Assembly: GCA_025201365.1 (NCBI GenBank)
Contig: JAIXMF010000001.1
Coordinates: forward strand, 372,001 to 436,000
Source: Syncephalis plumigaleata
Taxonomy: Eukaryota > Zoopagomycota > Zoopagomycetes > Zoopagales > Piptocephalidaceae
DNA length: 64,000 nt
Reading direction: 5' to 3'
In this document: positions 36,063 through 49,120 of the stretch, piece after piece
Layout: every line of letters begins with the position of its first letter
How positions within the stretch are numbered: the first letter of the stretch is position 1
Notes under the pieces: model-generated
Told to the model about the DNA's origin: nothing
Databases searched by the model: none
Seen by the model: the letters and a program-made list of their open reading frames with translations, nothing else
Position numbers and translations under genes: made by a program

Positions 36063-37641
36063 GCGAAGAGGAACCATCCGATATCATCACCATCATCCTT
36101 GTCGTCATCAAAGCTTTTTGTTTGCCACCCTTTCTGTTATATTGCCACACTAATCGCGCTATTAGTAGTAGCAGTGATTGATATACGAGTAGTTATAATA
36201 ACGCAGGTCGTTCATATCACTCGTCTATATAACGCTAATCACATAATGTTTATATTTATGCATTTCCATATGACCATTCAATATTATCCCGCCATGCTAA
36301 GCATTGAATAAAACCATCATGAGTTTTTGCCATCTATATCTATATTATTATTATTACTGTATACATACCTGTTAATATCCATGAAATGACATCTCACACT
36401 GGAGTAAAGATATTGATGATCCTCGTCTAATGAGCATAATACAAATATATCGAGCGATCTACAAATATTTATTATTGCATTATTTACTTTTATGCCGCAT
36501 CCATTATCATGCGCCTTGCCTTGTGATGCATTATCAGGGCAATTCCTTTACACTCCTAGTGGTACATGTGCTTAGACTGCATCAATCCCACGGGGCTCTC
36601 TCTCTCTCTTCCTCTCTGTCTTTCTCCTTCTTCTTTATGTACGCATGTACGTGGACCGTCCATGCAACAACAGCCCGAGTGTGCCTGCTATTCGACTGTA
36701 TATTATGGTCGCCTTTGTTCACAGTGTGACATCGGCTGGTTTGTCCATATGTTTTTTGGCTTAAATCATCATCCATTAATATACGCATTTACTTGAATCA
36801 CTCCGCTTTTTGTGCTCCTGCCATAATAGTCCACATATTTTGTGGATTACTTATTTAGTAAAATTTCTCCGTAGGTCTCTTTTTCTCCTATGTACTAGGT
36901 TGCCAGGTCGTTTCTTTCTCTAATCCTTTCATTCTTCTTTAGTGTTCAGCTTCACTATCTATCTAGCTATCTACCTACCTACCTACCTATATACCGTTAT
37001 CTTTGTATATTCTTGGCGGCTAGTCGTGTGTGTATGTATACGCTAGCACTTTGATTCTTGTTCCATTACTCTCATTCTCTCTCAATCCCATTTTCATTTG
37101 CTAATAATACGTATTATTATTATTGCTTTTGTTATTGTTGTTTATTGGCGGTGCCGCTATTTACCTGTATGCACACAAGCACTTGCGTCTAACCTGTTTT
37201 CTTCCGCCACTCGTTTTCACCCTTGCACTCATTTGCACATACGCACACAAACGCACAAACGCACATATTCTTGTACGCATAACGAACGAACAAAACGAAC
37301 AAAACGAACGAACGAACGAACGAACGAACGAACCGCATTATTGGTGGCGGCTATCAAGGGGAATTGCTTCATATGAAAACGCTCAATTAATCAATCAATC
37401 AATCAATTATTATTGTTATCCCTTTCCTTTTTTTATTTCCGCTTAGATAGATCTCCTCCTTATTGACATCAAGTGTTAACTCACATTAACGCTAACACTC
37501 ACCGTGTCCCAGTGCATATATCTCTATTTATTTCTGTTCAATTGACGCTTACTATTATTTAAAGTGTACGATTCTACCTTGTTATCAAGCATATATTCAT
37601 CTACATTTGCCTATATATCTTTGCAACGGCACACTAGTACC
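36063..37641. other. intergenic DNA with several microsatellites
   Basis: 3' flank of the tyrosinase (TTGAATAAAACC near 36303 may be its polyadenylation signal), then CT-rich DNA and a CTAC tract (36969-36990). An ACGA tract (37273-37332) and AATC repeats (37385-37407) follow. No gene is seen. Confidence 0.5.
37273..37332 (+). repeat. (ACGA)n microsatellite
   Basis: Tandem AACG/ACGA units, interrupted by AAAACGAAC in its first half, in the promoter region of the FHIP-like gene. Confidence 0.85.
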
Positions 37642-40600
37642 ATGTCCGGTCGAAATAGCGCCACCTTTGAACGACCAACCTCGTCTTTAGCGCATAGAAC
37701 CGATGATGGCAGCACAAATCGTCGACTTCGACTATTCCGTGACCATTGGCTAAGTGTACTAGGAGCATTTATGGAACTCAGACGAGCACGAGGTCAGTAC
37801 ATAATTAGTAAATGGTGAATTACAATGATAATAGTAGTAGAGGCTGACACGAGTACTAGTTCCCGTACACATCGAGAACACCGAGCTAACTTATCGGATG
37901 GAGCGTATGTGGCGTTTACTCTTCGAGGATGCCACAGAAGGTGCCGGTAACCTGGATCCCACAGTGGTTTGCGCTCCAACCTTGCCACCTTGCTGGAATT
38001 TTGTTGCTCGTGAAGGCATATTAGGCGATATCGCTGGTTATGCCTCGATAGACGTAAGTGAAGTGTACGGAAATGAAGTGGTACAGCGCTATTTGCTTAC
38101 ATGATTCGTTGGATGTGTACACTTTTAGTTACCATGTGGAATGCTGGAATATACGTTGGGTTGGTTCGAACGACTGCTCACCGATTTAGCTTGCATGGAC
38201 GTCGTTGAATTGCTAGGCAATACAGGCAGACGCTATGTGGCCAAACTGCAGACGACTGCATGGCGTCCTGTCGAGCAATTGGTTATCGATGCCGGTGCGG
38301 CACTCTATGTTTGGTGAGTACCAATAACCGCCGTCACAAATGGGACTGTGCAGCTAATTGTACGTCCATTCGCTCGCTCATTCATTCATTCATTCATTCA
38401 TTATCCATCTCTATGTATGTGTATTATTAGTGAGCCATCCGAAGAGGATGTAGACACTATGGTGCCATTCTTGTCACTTGGTCAATCGGTGCTAGATGTA
38501 GCGGCTGATGCCTTTTCAGGACAGACCAGTTTATTATTGGCACGCTTAGAAAGTGAGGTAAGTTTTATGATAGGCCACAGGATAGATAAAAATAAAACGA
38601 GCTAACTTTGGACATATAATTACTATTATTACCACTATTATTACGATAGGTGGCCATTGCAATAATGCGAGTAGCTTTGCAGTGTATTCGTTATGAAGAT
38701 GTTCGTGTACGTCGATTGGCACAACCTATTATTCTAGAATTACTAGGTGCGGTACAACGACAGCAACAAATTAATCTAGGCAGAAACACCATCAATGGTA
38801 AAGTCATATTCAATAAGCGTAGCGGAGGCAGTAGCAATAATAGTTGCTATGGACGTGACGACTCCTTCAGTGATGATGACAGCGATGCCGGTGATAGTTT
38901 GATGGGTGTAGTCCTGGACGAGACAGGTGTCATGAACGTACTTGTAAGTCATACTCGGACATGCTAGTGGTGCACTCTTATATACTGATTCCACTTATGA
39001 TGATGATATATATAGACGGGGTTATTACGTAAAGCATTTATGGCACTGGTGTTGCAAACCAACACTAATGGCTGTCCTGCACCGCGAACCAGTATAACAA
39101 GCAACGACGAGCCCGACACGTTAAAGGAGATCGAGACGCGTCGTAAAGTGTTCTGGCAGCGTTGGCGTCTAGTGCACGACGTATACCGATTGGCACGGGA
39201 AGAGGTATGCATGATTGTAATTGATGATAGAGACGTACATGAACAGTTCATAACATTCTATTACACTTGATATCTACTACTAGTATTCCTCGCCCATAAT
39301 GCGACAAGCTATCGAACATGCTATTCATCGGAATGTATTGGTGTATGTACGCGCTGCAATCACACGACGACCTACTCCAGAGGCAATTGAAGCGCTAGAA
39401 TGCGTAACGGATATCATGCGTTCTATCGAGGATGATTACAATCTTTTGCATCTACTTCTCGATGCTACCATTCTGATGCCAAGTTGCGCAGCTGCCGTCT
39501 CACGTATGATGGCCAGTCGAGATGATCGGGTAAGTGGCAGGATGATGAATTGGAAAGTTTATTCTAATTCATCAATTTGTCAACGAATAAAAGATATCAC
39601 TTGCAGCCTTATGGGCCATCCACGAGACAATACGACTTGGTGATCCGATATCCGTGTCGGATTTGATACGATCTCCCAAGGATACAAGTTATCAATTGAT
39701 GGATAGTCCGAACTCTATAGAAGATATGCCGGACGGCACGTACATTGAACAGATATTGCAAATCTCTCAACGGTGTGTACACTAGTATATTTGCATGCTT
39801 ATTATTATTATGCTGCAGCATTGACTAATGACTACTATTCACTCACTCTAGTATGCTTGCTCTATCGCAAATGATCGATGAAGGTGGTGCGCTACATTCT
39901 TTATCCGATACGTCTCGCAAAGGACCGCTAATGGATATGTGAGAGCGGCATTCGATCGTTGCGCCGCTCGAATGGAACTGAAAGAGCAGTACGACACTTT
40001 TTTCAATGGCACGCAACGATCACGCGCACAAGCACTACGACGTCAAATGTGGGCGGGCGTTAGCCATATAGGACTGGTGGAACATTGCTAGAGCAGCTTA
40101 GTCAACCATTGACGGCCAGTTTCCGACGTAACCTTCTTGTAACCTCCGTGCTTGCTCAATTAATCGCCATGCAGGATAACGCGGATGTTGCGCGTATATT
40201 GAGCAACTCGGCCCTACCCAATGTTAGACGTGGACGGCAACTGGTCGGTCATGCTCTTGGTTCTCGTAATATTTTGCAAAACCTTGAACAGGTAAACTAA
40301 CTAACTAACTAATTAACCTACTCACATTTACTTTCAATACTAATATATTCATTCATTTATTGTTAGGTAACCAATGATATTCTGAAATATACCAATAAGA
40401 TACCGGCATTTGATATTCGACTCAAAATAGCCCGTATTAGTCCATGGCGCCTTAATAGCGAGGCAGCCAAGAAGGCCGGTATCTCTGTTGTACGCCCGCT
40501 TGGCGATGGTAGCTTTGGCGGACAAGGACGACCAACACCGCGTCGTCGAGTGGCACGATGTCCGACCTTGGCCACCATTCGGGAGATTAACGTAGAGTCG

Positions 40601-41356
40601 ATCAATGTGACGGCATCGGCTGTCGCTGCAACTCCTATTCATGCGCCACAAGCACGTAGACATCCCTCGATTATTGCGAATACACTGCCGAATGGCGAGA
40701 AGCCCACGTCTATTCCGTTAGCGTCGAGATCGTCACCACCACCCCGCGCACTCGATTCGTCAACACCGCCCACACCAGTGCCTATGGATGACGATGATGC
40801 AAGTATCGATCTTGTATTTGAACAAGTAACCACTGAAACGCGTATGAACATGGGAATAATCGATATGAACGGAAAGAAAGCGTATACGGAAGCTTCTCAT
40901 CAAGATTCAGAGTATGAAAATTCAACAACAACAACAACAACTTCTTCTTCTTCCTCTTCTACGAATACTAAAAACATTACAACTTCATCTATGACAAAAC
41001 ACGCACGTCAAGTATCGGATTCTTCAATATCCGCTACTAGTACTACTACTACTACTGCCAGCACCAAGACTAGAATGGGACAGAGTGTAATGACACGACC
41101 GAAAATACGTGTTAAACCACCCTCGCCTGTATTTCTACGATCGAATCGTCAATCTGCCGGTTATGATCCTCGCCAGCCACCCATTGAACAACTTGTACAT
41201 ACCGCCCTAGTAGTGAGTGAATTTTGCAAGGAGGCCGCCTGTTTAGTATTGGTGAAGCCACTCAATCGTATTGTACGTTGCAATGAGAATTGGTCTCAGG
41301 AACAACACGAGCATTACAGTAGATTGACCGAGTCACTTGGTTTAAATCGTCTTTAA
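37642..41356 (+). CDS. FHIP-like protein (FTS-Hook-FHIP complex; RAI16 family)
   Basis: Ten exons: 37642-37792, 37860-38053, 38129-38313, 38431-38557, 38650-38943, 39016-39204, 39284-39529, 39594-39772, 39852-40291 and 40367-41356, about 1000 residues. The helical N-terminal half resembles RAI16-like proteins: FRDHWLSVLGAFMEL, VPVHIENTELTYRMERMWRL, and GILGDIAGYASIDLPCGMLE across a splice. A later block GGTLLEQLSQPLTASFRRNL is also typical. FHIP joins Hook and FTS to connect dynein to early endosomes; this is inferred from similarity. The tail is Ser/Thr-rich. Exon 9 has two apparent single-base frame shifts, near 39940 and near 40074, with good coding sequence either side. Sequence error is likelier than decay. 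Confidence 0.68.
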
Positions 41357-41742
41357 AGAAGTATTTCTGCTCTTATTATTATTACTATCACTATCATTTA
41401 CTATTATTGTTTCGGTTTTAAATAAATGCCATTTAGTACGAGTTATATCGACTATATTAATACATTCATAGTAGTAGTAGTATTGCTAACATTACAATCT
41501 ATAAGCTGTAGCAACAATAGTTATTCAGGTAAAAAAAGGTGACTTTATGGTATTCTGGTAAACAAACAAGGGAATCAAGTAGTAGAAGAGTGTAAAGCGC
41601 AAATGAAAAACATGAATTGCAATGCAGTAGACGTAAGAATAAGTGATAAACGGATAGAGAAGGATAGAATAAGAGACATCATTAGTTAATTAATCAAAAT
41701 GGTTAACAAAATCGTACGAATAGAAACATTAGAAGGCTGGCT
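41357..41742. other. convergent 3' region
   Basis: Short tail-to-tail interval between the FHIP-like gene and the polytopic membrane protein gene. TTTAAATAAATG near 41418 is a possible polyadenylation signal. There is no coding potential. Confidence 0.5.
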
Positions 41743-43539
41743 TTAAACGGCAGGCCATGGTGTTGTCGTGTAAGGACTAGCTTGCGAGTGTGCGGTTTTT
41801 GAAGTATGCCAATGTTCACCACTACTATTTAATTGATCATGCGCCATTGGTTTTGGTATTCTAATGCCCATAATCAACAAGAGGGCAACAATACGAATGG
41901 TACGCCACAAATCTTGTAGCTGATACTGGACGGCCCATGCACTTGGACTGCCGCGGAGTGAGCCTACCGCATTGATGACATTGGCTACCATGGCAAGTAC
42001 GAAGCTGAACATGCCCGCTATCGCTAGGGAACTCAACCAACGTAGTGCGTAAATTGTTTGCTTACTAACGAAAATCTCCTGTTGCTGTTTACTAAATATG
42101 TAAATGTAGTAGATGTAAACACCGCTGATTAATATCTGTGTGGCAGGCATGGCCCAGAAGATAATGCTCAGAAAGAGTTGCATCCATGCCGGTTGATTGG
42201 CCAACGTATCGGCTAACTGACTGATGAACGCCACCAACTGTAGTAGCATAGCAAAGTAGACGAGATAGTTCAAGAGTTGCAATTCCTTGCGACGTCGTGT
42301 CATTTCAAATATGTTACTCCTAGGGTAAAGGAACAATGTTTAGCTTATTACTACCACCTACTCGTCGATATAGCACGGGATACTTACCACAACAGGAGCA
42401 GTCCGTAGAATGCTAGAGCCGAGAGTAATGCTGAGCATTGCGACAACACAAATCGAACAAGTGTCTGTTTCTGCAATGGGATATGTGCGATTGTGACTGC
42501 ATATACATATACATATATATATATAGATTAATGATGATTTCTAAATAAATCAAGAGTTGTAAAACTACTTACCAATGGCAGCAAGCACACCTGTAACATA
42601 AATGATATTGCGACTTTCGAATTTGAATTCCTTCTTCCTAATCACATGGTACAATCGGTAGAAACTAAACATAAGGAATACCGCGTTCTAACAATGCATG
42701 GCGCAATAAGTAACGGGCGTATTCTAATTCGCTAATAACTCAATGTATCTTACCATGGTTAGAAAGAAAAATGATATGACCATATAGGCCGGTGAACGGA
42801 ATATCTTATTCCAAGGACCCAATTCTAGTAGATGTCACCGCTTAGCATGGAGTTGTTACATCACTCCCTTAATGCTTACCTTGAACGATGGTGACTGTAG
42901 GTTGATTGATCAGCTTGACCATAAAGTTATGGAGTTCCTCGGCCTTTTCAGCGGGTAAAAGGGCCGTTTTCACCTTCGGTGTACCATCGGGAATAGAGGC
43001 TTTACCGGATAGGTAGTCCTCCGTCTCTGGTCCACCGGAATAACCTTTGACAAGCTTGGACAGCTGGAGTAGGAACAAGTGGACGGGCGGTGCATTTGTC
43101 GTAGAAAGGGTTAGCGCGTAGTTGAATACAGCAGTTGCGGCCTAGTATAGCAACGATTAGTAACACGGTATCGGCAATCATGGCATGTCAGCTTACCTGC
43201 GCAATTGTTTGACATCCGGATTGTTCGGCCACGCTCCAATCGAACGTGACTATCGACGCGTTAAAGTCTTGCTTAGTCAATCTGCTATTTAGGAAGAAGC
43301 CTGCTTGGAGGGTGCATGTTTTCGTATCATCAAATCTAGGGTAGATTAAAGCACCGGTCACGTTGTAGAAAGACTGTGGTGCTCGAAATAATCGTACGTA
43401 GGCAGTTGTAGGAAAGGTTATTCGATTCCAATAGGATACTTGCATCGACAGGCTGCCACCACTGGACGAGTGGTATTGCGGCAAGTAGTAGCCATGACAG
43501 TCGACGCCATGACATACGACAAAAGTGCTTCCCATTCAT
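41743..43539 (-). CDS. polytopic membrane protein with extracellular N-terminal domain
   Basis: Six exons: about 43539-43197, then 43141-42880, 42824-42754, 42687-42573, 42496-42388 and 42319-41743, roughly 490 residues. An extracellular-looking domain of 210 residues has N-glycosylation sequons (YNVTG, FNASI) and paired cysteines. About seven hydrophobic helices follow, beginning AYMVISFFLTMNAVFLMF and including SALLSALAFYGLLLLW; the tail is cytosolic and polar. The plan recalls receptor-like 7TM proteins with luminal domains (GOST type), but no signature settles it. ATG 43539 opens a frame with a clear signal peptide (MSWRRLSWLLLAAIPLVQ), whereas the frame continuing into the protein starts at ATG 43535 and lacks one. 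A one-base shift may separate them. Confidence 0.68.
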
Positions 43540-45758
43540 TCGTAATGTGGAATGGAATGCTTTCTAGTGCGTTTCAATAGGAAAAGAAGAAGAAGAAGAA
43601 GAGAGAGGGAGAGCGAGGTAGCGTGAAAGAGGAGCAAACAAACAAGCAGGCGAGTATGAGTTTAAGAGAGAGAGAGAGAGAGAGAGCAGACGATATAGTT
43701 GATGATTGTACGGCAACAGCTCCAGGCTAATGCTATACTTCGGGTAGGACGAGAAAAGGGCGTGTAATGGAACAAGTGCCGTTTGCCTAAGCAATTGCAT
43801 TTGTTTCCTTGCTTGTTATTTCGAGTCCATGAATATAGGCCGCTGTTGAAGTCCGACAACCTCAAAAGTTACCATATATGCATAAGAAAGCGGAGTAGAG
43901 GACGTGCGGACTACAAACTAGAAAATGTCGCAGGTTGAAACGAGTAATACTACTACTAAAAGTGATATCGCGATAGATCATGTGAAAGACGTGTGTATAT
44001 GTGCATGTATGAGTGCGTGTGCGTGTGCGTGTGCGTCTGGAACACAGTGGAGAATTCACGTACATTGATCAGTTAGAAGATGGTACAACGTTTTACGTCC
44101 TATCAAGAACACCAGTATTGTAATAAAATTGATTATTAAGTTGAGGCTGAAACGCCTTGAGCCTATGGCCCACTGAGAAGGAACGAGAAAATGCCGGTGA
44201 ACACGACGAGCACTACATTATGAAATCTACAATAGACTCACGTGCCTATCTAACGTTGTTGTATGATGATGATAATGATGACTACAACTGTTTATTTTGA
44301 CATCTCGTTTTAAACGATTTATTTTATTTTATTTTTTGGTACTACACTAGTACATGTGCCACAACATGATATCCTTTTTCAATTGTATACGTCAGCTGAC
44401 CTGTGGAATCCATTAATGCCGTTGATTGTGTTGATAAAGGGAAGGCGTACCTATTGCATTCACGTATAGACACAGGATAGTATACGGACAGTGCATTATT
44501 CGCGGTAATACTTGTTAATTCTACCTGATAAGCGTAGGAGATAAATGGTGTAGCGTGTAAAGTAAGGAGATCCGCTGACGTCTTTCATGCATCTACCAGT
44601 GTAGTACATCGAAGTGAACGGCATCTGTGCTCGATCGTTATCCGCGGAAGAAGGTAGGTCATGATATATAGAATGATTCTTAGTATTTTTGTCGTCTTTA
44701 TATGAGGTTCAACTATTTCCTATTAATACTTGATTATTGATGAAAGTAAATGATACTGAATTATTCGTATTCTATATAGAAAAGTCAGCATTACCCTACA
44801 TATCGCTATTCTTTACTATTTCTTTACTACCCCTTTACTATTGTTATAGTGATGGTAATGCTGATGTGTAACCGGACATGTAGCCTCCTTTGCTTCCTTG
44901 CTCGGTGTTTACCGCTAAAATGAAGCATTACCCATGAAAATGGCAATTGCCATGTAGAATTCGTGCCACCGTTCTATTCATGATGCCGTATAACGAATAT
45001 GGACAAGCAAAAAGCGATGGATTGTTCACCTTTTATAGCCCTGATGCCATGCTCTCTACGAACCGGTAGGTTGTTCTAGTTCCACTGACGCACTACTCAT
45101 TTTCTTATTTGAATGAATTGCCCTGATGATCACTCATTGAATTTAATGCCGACACTTGTCTATTCTGGCCTTTGTTCCTCATTGTTTCCTTACTTCCATT
45201 ACAGTTTCGTTTATTTGTATGATTTTTTGCTTTACATTCCGTTTAACATAGCGGAATTGCACACTACACTTTCTACTATTGCGCATTAAACAAACTGTAT
45301 AAGCTATCCATTTGGTTAGTGACATTCAAACTTGGTAGAAGAAAAAGAAAGAAAAAGAAGAGAAGCAAACAAATAAGCCAACCGACCAGTTTACGAACAA
45401 ACATTAACCATCAAATCCTATTGATTTTACAATCTTTTACGTTATTCGCAACGTCTATTCTCCTCTCTCTCTCTCTCTCGCTTTTATTCTTTCTATCCAT
45501 CTCTTTATTTATCCTTTATTGATACATTTTATTCTATATAAATATATACCTAGTTATTTATTGTTTCGCAACAAAGACCAGGGTGTCTTTGACTAGTTGT
45601 TACTTTTCTCGTTATTTATTATTCAGTCCTGTCTAGTCAACTACTAGTGCTTTGTTAACTAGTTGGATGATTATACTTGTGTCCTACCCACACATACACT
45701 TCTTTATTGACTGCGTTTTCTGCATTTTTCTTTACCTTTTCCTTTTTGCGATATCATC
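43540..45758. other. 2.2-kb divergent promoter region
   Basis: It separates the membrane-protein gene and the hexokinase-like gene, which diverge. The left part is purine-rich (GA)n, the right part CT-rich. No gene or RNA was recognised. Confidence 0.45.
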
Positions 45759-48700
45759 ATGCTACGCTATCTGTGGAAGTCAGTATTTGATCCGACATTA
45801 GCGGACGACATACGATGCCCGCCCTCTCCCTCGCCATCTATGCGTGCGGCGCTTGAAGCGGATGCGGGCGCGGCAGTTGATCGAGTTCGTCGTGTACTCG
45901 ACATTCCACATGTTCGTCTCTTGCGAGTGTGCCAGTCCTTTGCTCGTACACTCGATGATGCTGTGGCAGGTAGGCCTTCTTCCTTGGATGCACGCCCATC
46001 CCATTTGCACCAGATGCCAACCGGCGCTGAGACTGGCACGTATCTGGCCATGGATCTCGGTACTAGTCTCATTCATGTGGCGTGCGTTAGTTTCTTTGGC
46101 GGCGGTCTTCATGAGGTGCAACAAGTGCAACACGCCATTCCTGAAGTGATCAAAAGTGCCGATGCAGATACATTTTTTAACTTTCTAGCCGACGTGGTCG
46201 AGGAAGCACTTCGAGAATCCGGTGGACTCATGCTAAGCAGCATGCATTTGGGTGTAACTTGGAGTTTTCGCCTTGAGTAAGTGCTGCATGGATGGACATA
46301 GGGTGCTGCTGCTAAATCATCATCATTCCTTTGTCAATGGTGTGAATGAACGAATGAACGAATGAAACGAATGAATGAGTGGAAGAGAGAGAGAGAGAAA
46401 GCATAACGCAATACATGTGGCTGTTTAATTCTGTGTCACCCTATTTACTCACATGTATCCATTAGTCAGAATGCATTGGACGACGGTACACTAGTTCATT
46501 GGAGTAAGGAGTTTTCCGTTACGGGCGTTGAGGGCAGGGATGTGGTACGATTGCTACAGAAAGCTCTCGACAATCGGGTATGTATCATGTGGATTATGAT
46601 GAATAGTAGATTAACGGTTTACACATTAATAGGGACTTGGTATCAAAGTGGTCGCCATCATCAATGATAGTGTCAGCAATCTTATAGCCGGCGCCTATTC
46701 ATTGCCGAGTCCTGATCTCGATGACTACACCGACGACGTCATGAGCATGGACATGTTCAACGCGCCATGCCTTGCCAGTTGTATCATGGGATCAGGCACT
46801 AATGCAGCTTATTTGGAACGAACATCACGTGTTGCCGCATCATTAGGTGTGTATCGTTCGTTTACCGTTCAACCAAGTCACAGTGACAATATGGTGTCTA
46901 TTCCATTCTCGCCCGCTTATCCAACAAATGGATTTGGATATATGGCATCGACGAATGACTCGTTTACCGATGGTGATAATGATAATGATAATAGTAAGGA
47001 ACGGAAACAGAAGCAGACACCGGAACTCACCATCATTAACACGGAATGGGGAGACTTGAGGGGTATACCATTGACACCATGGGATGAACCCACTCCACCG
47101 TCGTATCATCAGCATCGTTCGATTAGTAGTCAGCGTTCAGCGTCTACCAATTCAACCCTATCCCTACTTCATGTCAGGGACAATACTCGAGGAGGGAAAC
47201 GGATATTTGAACGTATGGTGGGTGCACCCTACCTGGGTCGTATTATAGGACGTATCGTGACCACGCTCATCTCCAATGGCGAGCTATTCTGTCGTCTTAT
47301 CGAGGCACTGCCCAATATGTCTGTCGTATTTACAATCGATGAACTTATCACCATTGAAAGGTGAGCTCGTTAATGCTTATGAGCTGTAGTTATTTAGCAG
47401 CACTAATGCTTTCAATAGTGATGACACGGAGAAATTGGTTCATGTTGGTGACGTTGTGGGACGACTATTTCGACTGAATCCCACTGATGTTTGTGTCGTG
47501 GATCGACTGCTACTGCAACAGATTACTCGACTCGTGTCGGATAGAGCAGCGCGTCTTCATGCAGCAGCTATCGCAGCTCTTGTCGCACAGTTGCATCGTA
47601 GTGGTACGGTTCGTTTAAAGGGATTCCCATCAGGACTATTTGAATCATCAGTGGTCTCCTCGTTTAATTCTGATATGAATGGAGATAAAGATATTGAAGA
47701 TGATAGTAGCGATATTGCAGAAGATGATGATAATGATGTCGAGTATGACTCTAGTGATGAAATAATAGCTGATACAGTTATTGTTGAAAATGATACAGTC
47801 GATAATACGTTGGATGTCATGAATACTGAATCATCAATTGATACTCCTCAGGTATCTGTCGATGATCAACGATGGTCCGCGATCAATGTATCCTCGTCGG
47901 CAGTGGCCATGACAGATAGGATTAGTATTTGCTCGGTGGATTCCTCTGAATCTAATGGAGATTCAATTAAAGCATCACCACTGGCGAGTACAGCCGGTGA
48001 TAGTCAGACATTGGTTAGCTCGCCTAAAGCAAGTTGGACATGGACATCGAACAATTTGCCTACGGTTCAGTTAACACTGTCGGAGAGTGCCACTCCTGTA
48101 GCAGCACATATCTATCCTACAGGTACCATACCCGACTCGCTAGCCAAAGCATTCCGACAACTTATGACGAAATCACTTGTTGCATCGACAAAGAATAGTA
48201 GCAGCAACACTGGCAACCCTAGTCAAGAAATGAAATCACCATTATTAACCGATAATCTATCCAGTTTATTTCATGACACCACCACCACCACCACAACAGC
48301 ATCTGAGCTATCTAGTTCGCCCAAATTCACTGCATCACCACAAGAACTTCATCGTCCATTTGACTATCCTACTACACCACCTGATATCAAAGTTAATTCA
48401 ATGGCGGTTGATGCTATTCAGCAGCATACCGATAATGAAATGACGGCCAAGTCACCACCTGTATCTTCATCGTCCACGATAGTGCCACCATCTAGTATCG
48501 ATGCTGAACTGAAGCGAGACAAAAGAAATCGACCACCACCTATATCGACGGGTTCAACGGAAAGTTATAGAACGTATGTAGGCACACCTACACTATCGAG
48601 TCTATCGAACAGTTTATACGCCAGTACAACAACAGCAGCCACCACAGCGGTTACTACACCTGAGGAAAGACCACTTCGATCGCGAGCCTCTTACACGCGA

Positions 48701-49045
48701 CGACCAAGCTATATATCTAGTCCTACCGTCTTGGATATGACACCTATCGACAAAGCGTGTACCACCACCACCACCACAACCACCACTGAGGATACTCATC
48801 CGCTTTGGCGCAGTAGTATTAACTCGATAGCCAGTATGACTGATGCCTACACATCAGTAACTATTGTGGTAGATGGACTCATGTTCCGACACTATCCTCA
48901 CTATAGCGTACGTGTTTATGAGGCATTACGTGAGTTGGTCGGTGTGGATGTAGCATCGGCTATTCATCTCATTCCTACGCATGAATCGGCAGGTTGTATC
49001 GGTGCTGCTCTAGCGGCATTACTTAGTACGACACGCCGGCCTTAA
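45759..49045 (+). CDS. atypical hexokinase-like protein with large low-complexity insertion
   Basis: Four exons (45759-46276, 46466-46577, 46633-47360, 47419-49045) encode 994 residues. The hexokinase fold is traceable: LAMDLGTSLIHVACVSFFGG (phosphate 1 region), LGVTWSFRLDQNALDDGTLV then EFSVTGVEGRDVVRLLQKAL, KVVAIINDSVSNLIAGAY (catalytic Asp kept), CIMGSGTNAAYLE, GKRIFERMVGAPYLGRI and VVDGLMFRHYPHY. Departures from active enzymes are DLGTS for DLGGTN, KEF for KGF, and HESAGCIGAAL where DGSGxGAAL is expected, so ATP binding looks impaired. A Ser/Thr/Asp-rich segment of about 390 residues (47640-48825) sits between the last helix pair and the final strand. Atypical fungal hexokinases such as Aspergillus XprF regulate nutrient responses without activity; a regulatory role is inferred here. 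Confidence 0.85.
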
Positions 49046-49120
49046 CGATCAAATGAAATAAATAAATTATTGATTTGTATGACTAAACATCATTTCCTTC
49101 TCTTTTTCTTTTATGTAATC

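Noticed and set aside
45767-46133. Minus-strand and alternate plus-strand frames over hexokinase exon 1
   Set aside because: Overlap the conserved phosphate-binding region of the plus-strand gene and show no family features.
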